NCBI GenBank assembly: GCA_963713445.1
Contig: CAVQMB010000008.1
Span: 1 to 64,000 of the forward strand
Direction: 5' to 3'
Source: CAVQMB01 sp963713445
Lineage (GTDB): Bacteria > Pseudomonadota > Gammaproteobacteria > Competibacterales > Competibacteraceae
DNA length: 64,000 nt
The position numbers and the translations under genes were made by a program. The notes under the pieces were generated by a model. It worked only from the letters and a program-made list of their open reading frames with translations. It did no database searches and was not told the origin of the DNA. Of this stretch, positions 60,328-64,000 are shown piece after piece (position 1 is the stretch's first letter; each line of letters opens with the position of its first letter).

Positions 60328-61002
60328 ATGACCAGAATACTGCTGATTGACGACGACGAGCGTCTGCATCCGCCGCTTGCCGAATACTTCCATCGCTTCG
60401 ATCTCGAGCTGGTGGGCGTGACCCTGCCCAGTGCGGGCCTGGCGCGGCTCGCGCGCGGCGATATCGATCTGGTCATTCTCGACGTCATGCTGCCTGAGCA
60501 GGACGGATTTTCAGTCTGCCGCGAGATTCGCCGCACCAGCGCTATTCCCATCATCATGCTGACAGCCCGCGGTGAGGTCATGGATCGGGTGGTGGGTTTG
60601 GAACTGGGCGCCGATGATTATCTGCCTAAGCCGTTCGAGCCCCGTGAGCTGGTAGCACGAGTGCAGAATATTCTGCGACGCTCTACGGGTGGTGTGTGGG
60701 CCGGCACCAGCCTGGTCTTTCCCGATCTGGTGATTGACCCTGAACTGCACGAGGTGCAGGTGGCTGGCAAGCCAGTCAACCTGACCACAATGGAGTACCA
60801 GCTTCTAGTGCTGCTGGCCAGCGCCCCTGGCCGCAGCTTCAGCCGCGATGAGATACTGAACCGGCTCAAAGGTATCGACGCTGAACTGTATACCCGATCG
60901 GTTGATATTCTGATCAGCCGCCTGCGCCAGAAGCTGAAGCCGCTCGAGTACATCAAGACTGTATGGGGAGCGGGTTACAGTTTCGTGGCAGCACGCCAAT
61001 GA
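60328..61002 (+). CDS. OmpR-family response regulator
   Basis: The 224-residue regulator has a receiver domain with D8-D10, phospho-acceptor D52 (VILDVMLPEQDGF) and Lys in YLPKPFEPREL, and a winged-helix DNA-binding domain at about 125-222 (LTTMEYQLLVLLASAPGRSF, SVDILISRLRQKL and IKTVWGAGYSFV). It is most like RstA/CpxR regulators. The stop overlaps the kinase ATG. The direct repeat upstream of the operon is a good candidate target. Confidence 0.95.
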   Translation: MTRILLIDDDERLHPPLAEYFHRFDLELVGVTLPSAGLARLARGDIDLVILDVMLPEQDGFSVCREIRRTSAIPIIMLTARGEVMDRVVGLELGADDYLPKPFEPRELVARVQNILRRSTGGVWAGTSLVFPDLVIDPELHEVQVAGKPVNLTTMEYQLLVLLASAPGRSFSRDEILNRLKGIDAELYTRSVDILISRLRQKLKPLEYIKTVWGAGYSFVAARQ

Positions 61003-62312
61003 GCCTGCTACGCAGGTTACGTTATTCACTGACGGCCCGCTTACTGCTGCTGTTCCTGATCACCAGCGTGGCTCTGGCCGCTTTGATCAGCTATTCGCTG
61101 CGGCTGGCCAACCGGCATCAGTTCCGGGCGGTCTTCCGGCCACATCTGGTGCAATACCTCGACTATATCCAGCGCGATATCGGTTATCCGCCGAATATCG
61201 ACCGGGCCCGGGCGCTGACCCGGCGGCTGCCACTGATCATCCACATCCGCGGTCCCGCGCTGAGGTGGTCGTCGGACGGCCAAGCGTTCCACCCAGAGCA
61301 GATCCGGTTTCACCTCGTGGGCGCGCGGCACGGATCCGCGGTAGCGGTCGGCGATTACCAGGACCATTTCGTGCTGCGCACCCAGCATGCGGGTTATCAA
61401 GTATTTTATGAAATCCCGCGTAGCCCGCGTCACGGCCACCTGCTTGGCATCGGCTTGGTGACAATAGTGGTCATGTTGCTGGTGGTATACCTGTGTTATC
61501 TGGGGATTCGCTGGCTGTTCCGCCCGGTGGCGGATATCCAGACGGTTGTGAGGCGGATCGGGCACGGCGATCTGGATTACCGCATCGCCCCGCGGCAGCA
61601 GGACGAATTAGGCGAACTGGCCGCCAGTATCAATGCGATGGCGGACGAAATCCGGCGCATGCTTGATGCCAAGCGCCAGTTACTACTGGCCTTGAGCCAC
61701 GAGTTGCGCTCACCGCTAACCCGGGCCAGGGTGCGACTCGCGTTGCTGCAGGAGTCACCTGCCTACAATACCCTTGATGGGGATCTGGCAGAGATGGAGG
61801 CGCTGATCGGCGAGTTACTGGAGGCGGAACGACTTGATACCCGCCATGCCGTGTTGCACCGGGAAACGGTTGCGCTCAACAGCCTGCTGAGCGACGTCAT
61901 CGACCAGCACTTTGCCGACGCGGACGTCATCCTGCAGCCAGCGGCGGACGACCCCTATGTTTGGGTGGATCCGGCCCGCATCAGGTTGCTGGTCAAGAAC
62001 CTGCTGGCGAACGCCATTCGCTACAGTCCGGTCGGTCAAGCGCCGCGATTGAAGGCGACCGTTGATCAACGTGGTATCGTCCTAACCGTCGCTGATCAGG
62101 GGCTGGGCGTCGCACCCGAACATTTGCCCCACCTGACTGAGCCGTTCTATCGGGCCGATTCGGCACGACAGCGTAGTACTGGCGGTTACGGCCTGGGTTT
62201 ATACCTTGCTCGCCTGATAGCTGAAGCCCACGGCGGTCGGCTCACCATAGCCAGCGGAATGGGCGACGGCACCACTGTGCGGGTTGAATTGCCTCATCCT
62301 GGCGCCGACTGA
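60999..62312 (+). CDS. Sensor histidine kinase (RstB/CpxA-like)
   Basis: The 437-residue membrane kinase has a first transmembrane helix at about 12-30 (LLLLFLITSVALAALISYSL), a periplasmic loop to about 140, a second helix (LLGIGLVTIVVMLLVVYLCY), a HAMP domain (about 175-225), HisKA with the phospho-His in LLLALSHELRSPLTRARVRL, and an HATPase_c domain (LVKNLLANAIRYSPVG, GLGVAPEHLPHLTEPFYRAD, GGYGLGLYLARLIAEAHGGR). ATG 60999 overlaps the regulator stop. It should sense envelope stress and control the spy-like promoter. Confidence 0.95.
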   Translation: MSLLRRLRYSLTARLLLLFLITSVALAALISYSLRLANRHQFRAVFRPHLVQYLDYIQRDIGYPPNIDRARALTRRLPLIIHIRGPALRWSSDGQAFHPEQIRFHLVGARHGSAVAVGDYQDHFVLRTQHAGYQVFYEIPRSPRHGHLLGIGLVTIVVMLLVVYLCYLGIRWLFRPVADIQTVVRRIGHGDLDYRIAPRQQDELGELAASINAMADEIRRMLDAKRQLLLALSHELRSPLTRARVRLALLQESPAYNTLDGDLAEMEALIGELLEAERLDTRHAVLHRETVALNSLLSDVIDQHFADADVILQPAADDPYVWVDPARIRLLVKNLLANAIRYSPVGQAPRLKATVDQRGIVLTVADQGLGVAPEHLPHLTEPFYRADSARQRSTGGYGLGLYLARLIAEAHGGRLTIASGMGDGTTVRVELPHPGAD

Positions 62313-62370
62313 ATCGGTTGCTGCACATTCGTTTCACCTGTCCCCCTGAATGCCATAGCCCACGCCGGCC

Positions 62371-63138
62371 TCAAGCTTCCGCTTCGGGAGCCTCGCCAGC
62401 AACTGCCCGCAAATATTTTTGTACGGCCAGCCGCAGACCGAAGGTCAGGGCATCGGCAATCAGTGCGTGACCAATCGAGCATTCCAGAATACCGGGGATA
62501 GTTACAAACCTGGGCAGGTTGTAGAGATTCAGGTCATGGCCGGCATTGACCCCTAAGCCCAGCTCGCTGGCGAGTGCTGCGGCATCCTGATAGCGCCGCA
62601 ACACGGCATTGGCCCCTGGCGTGGCAAACGCGGCGGCATAAGGCTCCGTATAGAGCTCGATGCGATCGGGTTTAAGCATTGCGACGCGTTGAATCTGAGT
62701 CTCATCGGCATCCATGAACAGGGAGACCCGAATGCCTAGTGACTTCAGTTCCTCGATCACCGGCTGCAGCCGGTCGCTGTCACGGGCAATATCCCAGCCG
62801 TGATCCGAGGTGAGCTGGTCCGGTGCGTCGGGTACCAGCGTGCACTGGTCCGGACGGACCTCGCGCACCAGTTCGAGCAAGCCGCTGAACGGGTTGCCCT
62901 CGATGTTGAATTCGGCTCCGGGGTAATCCCCCAAAAGACCCGCCAGATCAACGACGTCTTCAGGGCGAATATGACGCCGGTCCGGCCGTGGATGTACGGT
63001 AATACCGTCAGCACCGGCGTCCAGACACTGGCGGGCGGCGTTTAACACGCTGGGGATGCCAATACTGCGCGCATTGCGCAACAGAGCGACCTTGTTCAGG
63101 TTGACACTTAGTTTAGGCGGGGGCTGGGACGGCATCAT
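62371..63138 (-). CDS. pdxJ: Pyridoxine 5'-phosphate synthase
   Basis: The 255-residue TIM-barrel enzyme joins 1-deoxyxylulose-5-phosphate and 3-amino-2-oxopropyl phosphate to pyridoxine phosphate. Visible: KLSVNLNKVALLRNARSIGI, AGADGITVHPRPDRRHI, EFNIEGNP, CTLVPDAPDQLTSDHGWD, IRVSLFMDADETQIQ, IELYTEPYA, VNAGHDLNLYNLP, and ILECSIGHALIADALTFGL. The usual pdxJ order after recO/era is not seen here; it faces a MocR-type regulator instead, which may control it. Start ATG 63138 or the ATG just after it. Confidence 0.96.
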   Translation of the reverse strand: MMPSQPPPKLSVNLNKVALLRNARSIGIPSVLNAARQCLDAGADGITVHPRPDRRHIRPEDVVDLAGLLGDYPGAEFNIEGNPFSGLLELVREVRPDQCTLVPDAPDQLTSDHGWDIARDSDRLQPVIEELKSLGIRVSLFMDADETQIQRVAMLKPDRIELYTEPYAAAFATPGANAVLRRYQDAAALASELGLGVNAGHDLNLYNLPRFVTIPGILECSIGHALIADALTFGLRLAVQKYLRAVAGEAPEAEA

Positions 63139-63149
63139 CTGCTCCGGGC

Positions 63150-63178
63150 ACGATACTTTTCAAGCGCTTACCTTACAA
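63150..63178 (-). promoter_or_regulatory. Probable pdxJ promoter
   Basis: On the minus strand TTGTAA (-35, 63178-63173) and TATCGT (-10, 63155-63150) are separated by 17 bases. The -35 is touched by the palindrome at 63177-63189, placing a regulator where it could activate pdxJ or block the divergent gene. Confidence 0.45.
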
Positions 63179-63189
63179 CCATAATGGTT
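63177..63189. promoter_or_regulatory. Palindrome between pdxJ and the MocR-type gene
   Basis: AACCAT-A-ATGGTT is a perfect 6-1-6 palindrome that ends 2 bases before the ATG of the MocR-type gene. This is a plausible operator of that regulator, controlling itself and pdxJ. Confidence 0.55.
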
Positions 63190-63191
63190 CT

Positions 63192-64000
63192 ATGAAAAGT
63201 GCCAATAACGCGAATATCGTTGGTGCCATTGGTCTGGATTGCCAGCAGGGTACGGGACCGTTGCACCGCCGGTTGTACGAGCGGCTGCGGCAGGCGATTC
63301 TGAGCGGCGAGTTGCCTGCCGGCTGTCGTTTGCCAGCTTCCCGGATGCTGGCGGCCGATCTGGTGCTGTCTCGTAACGTGGTGTTGCAGGCCTACGATCA
63401 ACTACAGGCTGAAGGCTATGTGGAAAGCTGGGTGGGGGCGGGCACCTTCGTCGCTCCGGAACTGCCGGGCGTGACGTCTGACCAGGCTCTGGTAACGTCC
63501 CCGCCGGATGTTCGGTTGCCACCGCTTTCGGCTTATGCCCGTCGGGTCATGGCACAGCCGCCGGCGCGGTCTGCGATGGCCCCAGCAGCCATCGACTTCC
63601 GTTTCGGTGCTGTGGCCAGTGATCCGCACAGTATGCGGATCTGGCGACGGTTGCTGAACCGCCACGCCGAACGCTTGCTCATGAGCGACAACGCGGTTCA
63701 CGGCTTTGCGCCGCTGCGGCAGGCGATCGCGGACTACGTCCGCCGTAGTCGCGGCATCGTATGTACCCCGGAACAGATTGTGGTCGTCAACGGAACCCAG
63801 CAGGCATTGGATCTGGTGGCTCGCGTGTTCATCGACCCAGGCACTCGGGTGCTGGTCGAAGAACCTCACTATCTGGGAGCCCGTGAGGTGTTTTTGGCCG
63901 CCGGCGCGAAATTGCTGGCATGCTCCGTCGATGATGACGGCCTGGTCACTGACCGGCTGCAGCATTTGTCGGCCCGTCTGGCATACGTGACGCCCTCGCA
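63192..64000 (+). CDS. MocR-family (GntR-aminotransferase) regulator, truncated by window end
   Basis: The visible 269 residues begin MKSANNANIVGAIGLDCQQG. A GntR winged helix (about 25-90: LHRRLYERLRQAILSGELPA, LPASRMLAADLVLSRNVVLQ, AYDQLQAEGYVESWVGAGTF) is followed by a linker and the start of a fold-type I aminotransferase domain (DFRFGAVASDPHSMRIWRRL, VVVNGTQQALDLVARVFIDP and EEPHYLGAREVF). The frame is open to the window end. MocR proteins bind PLP or its amino-acid adducts; several (PdxR) control vitamin B6 genes. Its head-to-head position with pdxJ, 53 bases apart, suggests a PdxR-like role. Confidence 0.88.
   Translation, partial: MKSANNANIVGAIGLDCQQGTGPLHRRLYERLRQAILSGELPAGCRLPASRMLAADLVLSRNVVLQAYDQLQAEGYVESWVGAGTFVAPELPGVTSDQALVTSPPDVRLPPLSAYARRVMAQPPARSAMAPAAIDFRFGAVASDPHSMRIWRRLLNRHAERLLMSDNAVHGFAPLRQAIADYVRRSRGIVCTPEQIVVVNGTQQALDLVARVFIDPGTRVLVEEPHYLGAREVFLAAGAKLLACSVDDDGLVTDRLQHLSARLAYVTPS

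Noticed and set aside
1..64000. Insertion sequences, prophage or CRISPR arrays
   Set aside because: No transposase, integrase, phage structural or cas-like protein and no regularly spaced repeats were found on either strand.

Overview
The window reads as a chromosomal segment of a GC-rich gammaproteobacterium. The strongest argument is the core run accA-tilS-pyrG-kdsA-eno-ftsB-ispD-ispF-truD-(smr)-surE-pcm-yqaA-nlpD-rpoS (12.5-25.8 kb), a gammaproteobacterial gene order tied together by 1-41 nt overlaps. The species cannot be named from sequence alone. A decayed inorganic-carbon uptake operon (dabB-dabA) and an intact thiol-switch ArsR regulator of the SqrR/BigR type suggest descent from a sulfur-oxidising, carbon-fixing ancestor that is losing functions. 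That history is inference.

Region by region. 0-0.6 kb: fragment of gnd with frameshifts. 0.7-4.8 kb: a two-gene signalling operon on the minus strand, a CheB-CheR-PAS-histidine kinase fusion and a NarL-type response regulator, ending in a good terminator. 5.4-10.4 kb: a fossil DAB operon, made of a divergent LysR pseudogene, dabB and dabA. Both dab genes are near full length but frameshifted. The LysR-type operator between them still looks perfect. 10.4-12.4 kb: an RDD membrane protein and three small proteins of unknown function. 12.5-25.8 kb: the core run (fatty acid, CTP, KDO, glycolysis, division, isoprenoid, tRNA modification, protein repair, stress sigma factor). 26.2-28.3 kb: two AT-rich methyltransferase genes, probably acquired by transfer, followed by a GtrA protein. 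28.7-31.2 kb: tyrS and cbpA. 31.2-35.8 kb: a polyamine-type ABC transporter operon (potD-A-B-C order) whose last permease carries an unusual 142-residue tail with a duplicated motif.

35.9-48.8 kb is mixed. It holds a frameshifted ilvE-type aminotransferase, the SqrR/BigR-like regulator, an Ldh-family dehydrogenase, sixA next to a PPK2 remnant, thrC, ridA, an alpha/beta hydrolase-hflD-mnmA operon, mmsA, tusA and a DUF2058 gene. 49.0-58.5 kb is a likely catabolic locus: a carbamoylase/amidohydrolase fossil, an intact nitrilase-family amidase, a complete AmiC/UrtA-like ABC transporter, an XRE-cupin regulator, then (minus strand) a DUF1992 gene, a BKACE-type enzyme and a class III aminotransferase. 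59.6-62.3 kb is an envelope-stress unit (Spy-like protein, OmpR-type regulator, kinase) with a TGTTAC direct repeat upstream. The right edge holds pdxJ and a divergent, truncated MocR-type regulator separated by a short region with a perfect palindrome.

No rRNA, complete tRNA, CRISPR array, insertion sequence or prophage was recognised. The broken genes (gnd, lysR, dabB, dabA, ilvE, ppk2, carbamoylase) sit among intact neighbours, which argues for real decay rather than uniformly poor sequence. Single-base errors remain possible for ilvE.
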